From: an uncultured Clostridia bacterium
GTDB lineage: Bacteria; Bacillota; Clostridia; Christensenellales; Borkfalkiaceae
Length of the DNA stretch: 33,153 nucleotides
Assembly (NCBI GenBank): GCA_947053655.1
Contig: CAMRTO010000014.1
Span: 1 to 33,153 of the forward strand
Reading direction: 5' to 3'
Within the stretch, counting starts at the first letter, position 1, and every line of letters begins with the position of its first letter. This document shows positions 17,979 through 26,076 of the stretch, piece by piece. The notes below the pieces were generated by a model. That model had not been told where the DNA came from and did no database searches. It was given only the letters and a program-made list of their open reading frames with translations. The position numbers were made by a program, and so were the translations under genes.

Positions 17979-20900
17979 TAAATTTCTATTTGACCCTTAA
18001 ACGATTGTTTTACGGTACCGTCAAGCTCGATTTCTCCGTTGTCGCAATACTTCACAAACAGGTCGCCGCCCTTAAGCTTAACGGTTACAATTTCGTTTCT
18101 TCTGCACTCTCCGGTCATACTCATTACCACAGCCGCCGCTGCCGCTGCCGTTCCGCAAGACCAAGTTTCACCGTTGTTCTTTTCCCATACGCGCATTTTA
18201 AGCGTAACGCCGTTTACAACACGCACGCAACTTACATACTCACATTTATCGGATAATGCGGATTCCATTAGCGCCTGACCGAATGCGTCCAGGTCAAGTT
18301 CGTCTACATTATCGCATTTTGCTATGCAGTGGGATATGCCGACGTTGACGCGGTAAACTTCGTAAATTTTACCGTTAAACTCAAATTTTTCAGCCTCGCC
18401 GCCGTCGCCTGTCATTGTTTGACCGATAACCGGTTTTCCGAGGTTCACCGACACTGAGCTTGCTTTCCCGTTAAACGAATTGACGGTCAAATTTTTAACA
18501 ACACCGCAAGATTCGACCGACAAATTTTCTCCGGAAACAAATCCGTTATCGAACAAATATTTTGCAACGCATCTTAACGGATTAGCCGCCATACCGCCGC
18601 TGCTGCCGTCGCTGTTGAAAACCCTCATTTTTGCATCGGCAATGTCGGATTTTTCAATCATTACGATACCGTCGGCGCCAATTGCATAATGTCTGTCCGA
18701 AAAATTAATTGCAAGCGATTCCGGACAGGTTATTCCGTTGTCCATGTTGTTAAAGAAAATATAATCGTTACCGCAACTGTGCATTTTTACGAATTCGAGC
18801 TTTAACTTTTCCTTTCTCAAATTATTAATATCCACAAGTTCGGTATTAAACTGGTTATATCTTCCCGCTATAACGTCCGCAAGCGCATTGGTTGTATCGA
18901 GCGAAGTCAAAACGGTTATTCCAAGCAAAATCGCATGGTGATGCAAACTCATATAGTTGGTAATAGATTCAACGTCGGTTTTGCCCGTATAGACAACATA
19001 ATCGATTTTGCCTTCGTCCATAAGCTTGAATATTTCGTCGTTTGACGAAAGGCGCGCGACCTCGAAACAGTCAAGACCAAGACTGTTTATAACTTTACAG
19101 GTTCCCTTCGTCGCGTACAGGGTCAAACCCAAATCGGCAAATTTTTTGACGATATTGATTATTTCGGGCTTATCCTGGTCATTAATCGTGAAATAAATTC
19201 CCGAAGGCGTTTGCTTGGTGGGGTGCTTCATGTTAAAGCCGGCGGATACCAGCCCTTTATACAGCGCTTCTTCCACGGTTTTACCTATTCCCAAAACCTC
19301 GCCGGTAGATTTCATTTCGGGACCCAACTGCGAATTCACGTCGTTAAGCTTTTCAAACGAAAATACAGGTACTTTTACCGCGACATAAGGAGAATTGGGA
19401 TACAATCCCGTTCCGTAGCCCAAATTTTTAAGCTTTGCTCCTACAAGTATGCGCGTGGCGAGATCAACCATCGGCACTCCCGTAACCTTGGAAATATAAG
19501 GAATTGTCCTCGACGCACGAGGATTTACTTCAATGACGTAAAGCTCGTTCTGATAAATAAGATACTGAATATTTATCAAACCTTTTGTTTTAAGCGAAAC
19601 CGCCAGCTTTGTGGATATATCTACCACTTTGCTCAGCATTGCGTCGCTTAAATTGTACGGCGGATACACGGCAATAGAGTCGCCGCTATGCACGCCCGCT
19701 CTCTCTATGTGCTGCATGATCCCGGGAATCAAAACGTCGACGCCGTCCGAAATCGCGTCCACTTCCAATTCCGTACCCATAAGGTATTTATCGCACAAAA
19801 CAGGGTTTTCTATATTCTGGGCGAGGATAACGTCCATATACCTTTCAATATCGTTTTGAGTAAAGGCTATTGTCATATTCTGACCGCCGATTACGTATGA
19901 AGGTCTAAGCAATACAGGGTAACCGAGGGTTTCCGCCGCGTTTACCGCTTCTTCCTTGCTCATAACGGTGAGCCCCTTGGGGCGCGCAATGCCGAACTGC
20001 TCCAAAAGCTCGTCAAAACGCTCCCTGTCTTCGGCAAGGTCAACACTGTCGGCAGGCGTTCCGAGAATTTTTATTCCCTTTTTATCTAAATAGCTGCATA
20101 ACTTTATTGCAGTCTGCCCGCCGAAGGTAATTACCACACCGTAAGGCTTTTCAATGTCGATAACGTTCTGAACGTCTTCCGGCGTAAGCGATTCAAAATA
20201 AAGTCTGTCTGCGGTATCAAAATCCGTCGATACCGTTTCTGGATTATTATTTATTATGATCACTTCGTACCCGAGCCTTTTCAAAGCCCAGACACAGTGA
20301 ACCGAAGAATAATCGAATTCTATTCCCTGCCCTATTCTTATAGGGCCCGAGCCGATTACGACAACGCGCTTTTTTGTGCTGTTTTTAACGTAAGGCTTAG
20401 CTTCGTCGTGTTCCTTTTCGTCGTACGTCGAATAAAAATACGGCGTCTGTGCGGAGAACTCCGCTCCGCAAGTATCAACCATTTTAAATACGGAGTTTTT
20501 GTGACACGGTAAGGGGTTGCCTGAAATTTTTTCGATTTCCTTATCCGGATAGCCAAGGCGTTTACCATGCAAGTACTGTTCTTTGGAAACGCAAACGCCT
20601 TTAATTTCTTTTTCGTAATCCGCAAGATTTTTTAATTTGTTTAAAAACCATTCATCGATTTTTGTTATGGAATAAATTTTGTCTATCGAAATACCGCGTT
20701 TAATTGCCTGATACACGACAAACAGTCTTTCGTCAGTCAAATCGGATAATCTGTCAAATATTTCTCCGTCCGAAAGCGCCTCTAACTTGGGCAAATTCAA
20801 AGTAGCAACAGAAATTTCCGCGCCCCTTACAGCCTTCATTATAGCCATTTCGAAGCTTGAACCGATTGCCATTACCTCGCCGGTTGCTTTCATTCTCGTA

Positions 20901-22018
20901 CCCAAATTGCGTTTTGCGTACAGAAATTTGTCAAACGGCCATTTGGGAAGCTTGACTACGACGTAATCCAAAGTCGGCTCGAAACAGGCAAACGTTTTAC
21001 CCGTAACGTCGTTTTTAATCTCGTCCAACGTATAGCCGAGCGCAATTTTCGTGGCAACCTTGGCAATCGGGTAACCCGTCGCCTTGGAGGCGAGCGCCGA
21101 CGAACGGGACACCCTTGGATTTACTTCTATAACCGAATATTCGAACGAGTCTGGATCGAGCGCGAACTGACAGTTGCACCCTCCCTCGATACCAAGTTCG
21201 GAAATAATATCCAAAGAAGCCGTTCTCAGCATCTGGTATTCCTTATCGGAAAGCGTGACCGCAGGCGCAATTACTATCGAGTCGCCTGTATGAACACCCA
21301 CCGGATCGAAATTTTCCATAGAACAAACGGTAAGCACATTGCCCTTTCCGTCACGCAGAACTTCGAATTCAATCTCCTTCCAGCCGCCAATATATTTCTC
21401 TATGAGAACCTGTGTTATAGGCGACAACATAAGTCCGTTATGCGAAATCAAGCGAAGCTCTTTTTCGTCCTTTGCAACGCCGCCGCCCGCGCCGCCGAGT
21501 GTGTATGCCGGACGTACGATTACGGGATAACCGATCTTTTCCGCAATAGACACGCACTCATCAACGGTATAAGCAATATCCGACGGAACAATGGGCTGAT
21601 TTATCTTCTGCATTGTCGCTTTGAAAAGCTCTCTGTCCTCTGCTCTGTCTATCGAATCGAGATTGACGCCGATAAGCTTTACGCCGTGCTCGTCGAGAAA
21701 CCCGCTTTTTGCCAACTGGCAACCCAAAGTCAGACCCGTCTGTCCGCCAAGCGAAGCGAGCAAACTGTCGGGACGTTCCTTTATGATAATTCTTTTTAAG
21801 GTGTCAACCGTCAACGGTTCAAGATAAATTTCGTCGGCAAGCGCCTTATCCGTCATTATGGTTGCCGGATTGGAATTACACAAAACAACGTTTATTCCCG
21901 CGTCTTTCAGTACCCTGCAAGCCTGCGCACCCGCGTAATCGAATTCCGCAGCCTGCCCTATCACGATAGGACCGGAACCTATTACAAGTACCTTTTTAAT
22001 ATCTTCTCTTTTAGGCAT
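17978..22018 (-). CDS. carB: Fusion protein: carbamoyl-phosphate synthase large subunit + DapF-fold (diaminopimelate epimerase-like) domain
   Basis: One uninterrupted 1346-residue frame. Residues 1-1066 are a complete CarB, which makes carbamoyl phosphate from bicarbonate, two ATP and ammonia delivered by CarA. It has two ATP-grasp halves (GSGPIVIGQAAEFDYAG; GSGPIRIGQGIEFDYSS) and the C-terminal allosteric MGS-like domain. Residues 1072-1346 are a full-length DapF fold (KMHSCGNDYIFF, SDRHYAIGADG, RVFNSDGS, NNGETWSCGTA). The join has no extra linker. In the DapF part the first catalytic Cys is A1144; C1288 and E1279 are kept; E. coli N157, N190 and R209 correspond to I1228, Y1261 and K1280. 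The start overlaps carA by 8 bp, with AAGGAAGG inside carA. CarB activity is confident; the DapF part's role is not. Confidence 0.95.
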   Translation of the reverse strand: MPKREDIKKVLVIGSGPIVIGQAAEFDYAGAQACRVLKDAGINVVLCNSNPATIMTDKALADEIYLEPLTVDTLKRIIIKERPDSLLASLGGQTGLTLGCQLAKSGFLDEHGVKLIGVNLDSIDRAEDRELFKATMQKINQPIVPSDIAYTVDECVSIAEKIGYPVIVRPAYTLGGAGGGVAKDEKELRLISHNGLMLSPITQVLIEKYIGGWKEIEFEVLRDGKGNVLTVCSMENFDPVGVHTGDSIVIAPAVTLSDKEYQMLRTASLDIISELGIEGGCNCQFALDPDSFEYSVIEVNPRVSRSSALASKATGYPIAKVATKIALGYTLDEIKNDVTGKTFACFEPTLDYVVVKLPKWPFDKFLYAKRNLGTRMKATGEVMAIGSSFEMAIMKAVRGAEISVATLNLPKLEALSDGEIFDRLSDLTDERLFVVYQAIKRGISIDKIYSITKIDEWFLNKLKNLADYEKEIKGVCVSKEQYLHGKRLGYPDKEIEKISGNPLPCHKNSVFKMVDTCGAEFSAQTPYFYSTYDEKEHDEAKPYVKNSTKKRVVVIGSGPIRIGQGIEFDYSSVHCVWALKRLGYEVIIINNNPETVSTDFDTADRLYFESLTPEDVQNVIDIEKPYGVVITFGGQTAIKLCSYLDKKGIKILGTPADSVDLAEDRERFDELLEQFGIARPKGLTVMSKEEAVNAAETLGYPVLLRPSYVIGGQNMTIAFTQNDIERYMDVILAQNIENPVLCDKYLMGTELEVDAISDGVDVLIPGIMQHIERAGVHSGDSIAVYPPYNLSDAMLSKVVDISTKLAVSLKTKGLINIQYLIYQNELYVIEVNPRASRTIPYISKVTGVPMVDLATRILVGAKLKNLGYGTGLYPNSPYVAVKVPVFSFEKLNDVNSQLGPEMKSTGEVLGIGKTVEEALYKGLVSAGFNMKHPTKQTPSGIYFTINDQDKPEIINIVKKFADLGLTLYATKGTCKVINSLGLDCFEVARLSSNDEIFKLMDEGKIDYVVYTGKTDVESITNYMSLHHHAILLGITVLTSLDTTNALADVIAGRYNQFNTELVDINNLRKEKLKLEFVKMHSCGNDYIFFNNMDNGITCPESLAINFSDRHYAIGADGIVMIEKSDIADAKMRVFNSDGSSGGMAANPLRCVAKYLFDNGFVSGENLSVESCGVVKNLTVNSFNGKASSVSVNLGKPVIGQTMTGDGGEAEKFEFNGKIYEVYRVNVGISHCIAKCDNVDELDLDAFGQALMESALSDKCEYVSCVRVVNGVTLKMRVWEKNNGETWSCGTAAAAAAVVMSMTGECRRNEIVTVKLKGGDLFVKYCDNGEIELDGTVKQSFKGQIEI

Positions 22019-23087
22019 TGTATTTACCTTCCTTAACGTTTGCTATAAACTTATCGAACAAAAACGAAGCGTCATGCGGTCCGCCGCAGGCTTCAGGATG
22101 AAACTGTACCGTAAAAGCGTTTAAGTCGGGATAATCGAACCCCTCGCAAGTGTTGTCGTTTGCATTTACATAACTTAAAACGCCTACGTCCTTCAAGGCT
22201 GACGAAACGACTTCGTATCCGTGATTTTGACTGGAAATATAGACCCTGCCCGTTTTCAGATTTTTCACGGGCTGGTTTGCGCCGCGGTGTCCGTATTTCA
22301 TTTTTTTAGTCTTGCCACCCATTGCCAAAGCAAACAATTGATGACCCAGACATATACCGAATATAGGAAGTTTACCGATAAGTTTTTTCAGGTTTTCGAT
22401 TATTCCGCGGTTTTCGGCAGGGTCCCCCGGTCCGTTTGTAAGCATTAAACCCCGAGGATTAAGCTTCAAAATCTGTTCCGCAGTATAAAACGACGGCACT
22501 TTAATGCAGTAGCAACCGCGCTTTACCAATTCTCTTACTATGTTGTCTTTAGCCCCGAAATCCCATACGACGATTTTATAACCGTCGGGATTTCCGAAAT
22601 ATTCCACGTCTGCGCACGTCACGCTTTCGACTGCATTTTTGATTTTATATGCGCTCAATTCCGAAAAATCCTTAAACGGTTTGGACGTTATCGCCGCATT
22701 CATTACGCCCGCCTCGCGGACGATTTTAGTCAGCTCTCGCGTGTCTATTCCGTAAAGACCCGATATATTGTTTTCTTCCAAATAGCTGTCAAGAGTTTTT
22801 TCACAACGGAAATTTGAAGGAAAATCGCATTTCTCCCTGACTACATAAGCCGAAACCCAAGGTTTCTTACTTTCACAGTCTTGGGGAATAACACCGTAAT
22901 TACCTATAAGGGGGAAAGTCTGTATTACTATCTGCCCGTAATAGCTCGGATCTGTTAAAGTTTCTATATAGCCGGTCATGCCGGTAGTAAAAACCAACTC
23001 ACCGAATATTTCGCCGTCCGCGCCGAATCGCCTGCCGACGAACTGTTTACCGTTTTGCAAAGTTAAATAGGCTTTGTCGTTTTTCAT
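22011..23087 (-). CDS. carA: Carbamoyl-phosphate synthase small subunit (glutaminase)
   Basis: CarA releases ammonia from glutamine and passes it through a tunnel to CarB. The 358-residue protein has the N-terminal CarA domain (FVTGTLTDPSYYG-like FTTGMTGYIETLTDPSYYGQ) and a class I glutamine amidotransferase domain with C246 in GICLGHQLFALAMGG and the His-Glu pair in FHPEACGGPHD. AAAGGT stands about ten bases before the ATG at 23087. It lies after argF and before carB, so carbamoyl phosphate is produced next to the ornithine carbamoyltransferase that consumes it. No pyrimidine genes are nearby. Confidence 0.96.
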   Translation of the reverse strand: MKNDKAYLTLQNGKQFVGRRFGADGEIFGELVFTTGMTGYIETLTDPSYYGQIVIQTFPLIGNYGVIPQDCESKKPWVSAYVVREKCDFPSNFRCEKTLDSYLEENNISGLYGIDTRELTKIVREAGVMNAAITSKPFKDFSELSAYKIKNAVESVTCADVEYFGNPDGYKIVVWDFGAKDNIVRELVKRGCYCIKVPSFYTAEQILKLNPRGLMLTNGPGDPAENRGIIENLKKLIGKLPIFGICLGHQLFALAMGGKTKKMKYGHRGANQPVKNLKTGRVYISSQNHGYEVVSSALKDVGVLSYVNANDNTCEGFDYPDLNAFTVQFHPEACGGPHDASFLFDKFIANVKEGKYNA

Positions 23088-23110
23088 AGTGTTTGACCTT
23101 TGAGTTTAAA

Positions 23111-24013
23111 TTATTTTAAAAGTTTTACCATAACGGCTTTTTGTGCATGAAGTCTGTTTTCCGCTTCGTCGAATATTTCTTTCGCGTGCGCTTCGAAAAC
23201 CTCCTCGGTTATTTCTTCGCCCCTGTGTGCGGGCAGGCAATGCAGGACCATTACGTCCTCCTTTGCCTTTTTAAGCGCTTCGGAATTAATCTGATAATCT
23301 TTAAATACTTTTTCACGTTCCTTCTTTTCGTTTTCCATTCCCATAGAAGCCCATACGTCCGTATAAACAACGTCTGCGCCCTTGACCGCTTCTTCAACTT
23401 TGTCCGTCAGAAGAAATTCACCGTTACTTTCCGCCCAAGCCGTTATTCCCGGGTCCGGCTCGTAGCCCTTAGGGCAGGCAACGGCACAAGCGATACCGAG
23501 TTTTACGGCTCCGACGATAAGGCTGTTTGCCATGTTGTTTCCGTCGCCGATATAAGCCATTTTCAAACCCTTGAAGCTGCCTTTATACTCTCTTATAGTC
23601 ATAAGGTCGGCAAGAACCTGACAGGGATGGGCATAATCAGTTAAACCGTTAATTACGGGGATAGTGCCGTATTTCGCCAAATCTTCGACTTCTTGCTGCG
23701 CGAACGTACGTATCATAATTCCGTCAAGATATCTCGATAATACGCGCGCGGTATCCTGAACGGGTTCTCCCCTGCCTATCTGTAAATCGGAGCTCGATAA
23801 AAACATACCGTAACCGCCCAACTCGTAAATACCTGTTTCGAAGGATACGCGGGTGCGCGTGGAAGCCTTTTGGAAAATCATCCCCAATTTTTTCCCTTTA
23901 AGATAGTCCTTATGTATGCCGTTATTGCGTTCGAATTTCAGTTGATCAGCCAGATTTAAGACGGAAAGTATTTCTTCACGCGTTAAATCCTGCAATTTGA
24001 GAAGATGTTTCAT
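23111..24013 (-). CDS. argF: Ornithine carbamoyltransferase
   Basis: ArgF joins carbamoyl phosphate and ornithine to give citrulline. The 300-residue protein has the carbamoyl-phosphate site S51-TRT-R55, the HPCQ motif, and the ornithine-specific HCLPAHRGEE near the C-terminus. This last motif separates it from aspartate carbamoyltransferase. Its ATG overlaps the argD stop by four bases (ATGA). It has a biosynthetic setting: arcA and arcC of the deiminase pathway are absent. Confidence 0.96.
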   Translation of the reverse strand: MKHLLKLQDLTREEILSVLNLADQLKFERNNGIHKDYLKGKKLGMIFQKASTRTRVSFETGIYELGGYGMFLSSSDLQIGRGEPVQDTARVLSRYLDGIMIRTFAQQEVEDLAKYGTIPVINGLTDYAHPCQVLADLMTIREYKGSFKGLKMAYIGDGNNMANSLIVGAVKLGIACAVACPKGYEPDPGITAWAESNGEFLLTDKVEEAVKGADVVYTDVWASMGMENEKKEREKVFKDYQINSEALKKAKEDVMVLHCLPAHRGEEITEEVFEAHAKEIFDEAENRLHAQKAVMVKLLK

Positions 24014-25176
24014 TGTGATATTACCTCGTTTAAAATTTTAAGAGCAGCGTCTATTTCGTTCTTTCGTATATTCAACGGCGGAAGTAAACGTATTTTATCA
24101 TGAGCCGTCAAAACGATAAGTCCTTTTTTAAGGCAGCTTTCCGCAACCGATCGTGCAGGCTTATCCGTCTTTATGCCCAACATTAGCCCCATGCCGTCCA
24201 CTCTCTCGACGTTTCTGATTTTAGACGCGTTTTCCTTGAAATATGCGCCTTTACCCTGTACTTCCAAAAGCAGGGATTTATCAAGTCTCTCTATTATGCT
24301 TAATGCGCCAGCGCACGCAACCGGATTACCGCCGAAAGTAGAGCCGTGGTCTCCCGCAGACAAAGTCTTTTCGCATTTATCGAACATCATACACGCGCCT
24401 ATGGGCAAGCCGCCGCCCAACCCCTTTGCTGTCGTTACAATGTCGGGATGTAGACCGAACGCCTGATAGGAATACATATAACCCGTTCTTCCGTTTCCTG
24501 TCTGAACCTCGTCAATTATTAAAAGAATATCTCTTTCCTTACAAAATTTTTCAAGCCGCGTCAAAAAATCCCCGTCAAGTACGTTGACGCCGCTTTCCCC
24601 TTGAATTACCTCAATCATCACCGCGCATGTTTTGTCTGTATAACACTCCGATATTCCGCGCATTGACGGGGCGGCATACCTGAAATCCTGCACGAAAGGC
24701 GCAAAGAATTTATGAAACTGCTCTTGACCCGTTGCTGACAAGGTAGCCAAAGTTCTGCCGTGAAAAGAATTTTTCAAGGTTATAATTTCGCTTCGTCCGT
24801 CGCCGTACTTGGAAAAAGAATATTTTCGCGCCGTCTTTATCGCACATTCGTTAGCTTCGGCTCCGCTGTTGCCGAAAAATATCTTTTTAGCGCCGGTTTT
24901 TTCACACAAAAGCCTTGCTAAACGGACCTGAGGCTCCGCATAATACAGGTTGCTTATATGCTGAACTTTTTCGATTTGTCCGATAACTGCGTTTTTCCAA
25001 ATTTCATCGTTAACACCGAAAACGTTTACGCCGATACCCGATGCGCAGTCGATATACTCTTTCCCTTGCAAGTCGTATAAAAGCGCGCCGTCGCCGCGCT
25101 CGATGACAATATCGGATCTTGCATAAGTATTGGCTAAATATAAATTGTCATCACTGATTATTTCCTCTGCGTTCAC
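24010..25176 (-). CDS. argD: Acetylornithine aminotransferase
   Basis: A 388-residue class III PLP aminotransferase that makes N-acetylornithine from N-acetylglutamate semialdehyde with glutamate. PLP lysine K251 lies in TTAKGLGGGLPIGA; GNSGAEANECAIKTARKYS, SFHGRTLATLSATGQ and LLIIDEVQTGNGRTG are the usual family blocks. It starts with GTG (25174-25176) with a perfect AAGGAG six bases upstream. That ribosome site directly abuts the tail of an intra-operon hairpin at 25200-25224, so argD output could be set apart from argB. Confidence 0.95.
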   Translation of the reverse strand: MNAEEIISDDNLYLANTYARSDIVIERGDGALLYDLQGKEYIDCASGIGVNVFGVNDEIWKNAVIGQIEKVQHISNLYYAEPQVRLARLLCEKTGAKKIFFGNSGAEANECAIKTARKYSFSKYGDGRSEIITLKNSFHGRTLATLSATGQEQFHKFFAPFVQDFRYAAPSMRGISECYTDKTCAVMIEVIQGESGVNVLDGDFLTRLEKFCKERDILLIIDEVQTGNGRTGYMYSYQAFGLHPDIVTTAKGLGGGLPIGACMMFDKCEKTLSAGDHGSTFGGNPVACAGALSIIERLDKSLLLEVQGKGAYFKENASKIRNVERVDGMGLMLGIKTDKPARSVAESCLKKGLIVLTAHDKIRLLPPLNIRKNEIDAALKILNEVISQ

Positions 25177-25182
25177 ACTCTG

Positions 25183-25224
25183 CTCCTTATTAAAATAAAG
25201 ACTGATTTAATAGATAAATCAGTC
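25183..25224 (-). promoter_or_regulatory. Hairpin with T-rich tail between argB and argD, abutting the argD ribosome site
   Basis: A perfect 10-bp inverted repeat, GACTGATTTA (25200-25209) and TAAATCAGTC (25215-25224), with a five-base loop. It starts three bases before the argB TAG on the plus map. Read on the minus strand it is followed by TTTATTTTAAT (25189-25199) and then AAGGAG (25183-25188). It could be a weak internal terminator, a processing site or an mRNA stabiliser. Confidence 0.6.
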
Positions 25225-25226
25225 AA

Positions 25227-26072
25227 CTATAAAAACATTGTTCCGCTGCCTTCTTCGGACAAAATTTCTATTAAAATCGAATGAGGAACCCTGCCGTCGG
25301 TTATGAAAACTTTCTTAACACCGCGGCGTATCGCTTCTTTACAGCACTCTATTTTAGGAATCATTCCACCGGAAATTATACCTTGCTTTACATAAGCGGG
25401 AATATCCGAAACATAAACTTTCTTGATAAGACTGTCCGGATCGTCCTTATTTTCAAGCAAACCTTTTATATCCGACATAAGTATCAAACCTTCTGCGTCT
25501 AACGCACCTGATAAGGCTGCGGCCGCAGTATCTGCATTGATATTGTAAACGTTTCCTTCATCATCGTAACCGATCGTAGAAACTACGGGTATATAACCGA
25601 GTTCGAGAAGATCCGTAAGTATAGTGGTATCCGTCCCGACAATTTTACCGACAAAACCGAGCTTGGCATCCAGCTTTTCACATTTAAGCAAGTGACCGTC
25701 ATGACCGCAAAGCCCAACCGCCTTGCCGCCGCCGCGCTCAAGAAGCTCCACAAGAGATTTATTAACTTTTCCGGCAAGAACCATTCTTACGATTTCCGCC
25801 GTTTCAGCGTCCGTATAGCGTAAGCCGTCTATAAAAACACTCTGTTTGCCGAATTTTTCTATGGTCTGTGAAATTTCGGGACCGCCGCCGTGAACCAGAA
25901 CGACTTTGATTCCCAAAGAATTGAGAACAACAATGTCGCGCATAACAGAAGATTTCAAACTTTCTTCCGTCATCGCATTACCGCCGTATTTTACGACAAG
26001 TATTTTATTGAAATATTTTTTAATATAAGGCAGCGCCTCTATTAAAAACTCCGATTGCTCGACTTTGTTCAT
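25227..26072 (-). CDS. argB: Acetylglutamate kinase
   Basis: ArgB phosphorylates N-acetylglutamate; in organisms using ArgJ it is often the arginine feedback target. The 281-residue amino-acid-kinase fold shows KYGGNAM near the start, VVLVHGGGPEIS for substrate binding, the Gly-rich nucleotide loops, and IPKIECCKEAIRRGVKKVFITDGR at the end. The extended N-terminal helix before KYGG (EQSEFLIEALPYIKKYFNKI) is of the kind linked to hexameric, arginine-inhibited enzymes, so feedback control is likely but inferred. The ATG is four bases after the argJ stop with no clear ribosome site, so translation is probably coupled. Confidence 0.95.
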   Translation of the reverse strand: MNKVEQSEFLIEALPYIKKYFNKILVVKYGGNAMTEESLKSSVMRDIVVLNSLGIKVVLVHGGGPEISQTIEKFGKQSVFIDGLRYTDAETAEIVRMVLAGKVNKSLVELLERGGGKAVGLCGHDGHLLKCEKLDAKLGFVGKIVGTDTTILTDLLELGYIPVVSTIGYDDEGNVYNINADTAAAALSGALDAEGLILMSDIKGLLENKDDPDSLIKKVYVSDIPAYVKQGIISGGMIPKIECCKEAIRRGVKKVFITDGRVPHSILIEILSEEGSGTMFL

Positions 26073-26076
26073 AAAA

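Noticed and set aside
18700..18900. The carB-dapF fusion as a simple frameshift artefact
   Set aside because: Both parts are complete in the same frame and no ATG, GTG or TTG stands at the expected DapF start in any frame, so a single base error would not restore two normal genes. It cannot be fully excluded without other genomes.
21290..21799. Open frame of 169 codons on the plus strand opposite carB
   Set aside because: It is a shadow of the CarB coding sequence, with no start signal and no recognisable motif.
23141..23644. Open frame of 167 codons on the plus strand opposite argF
   Set aside because: Antisense to a certain gene; its composition is what reverse reading of argF gives.
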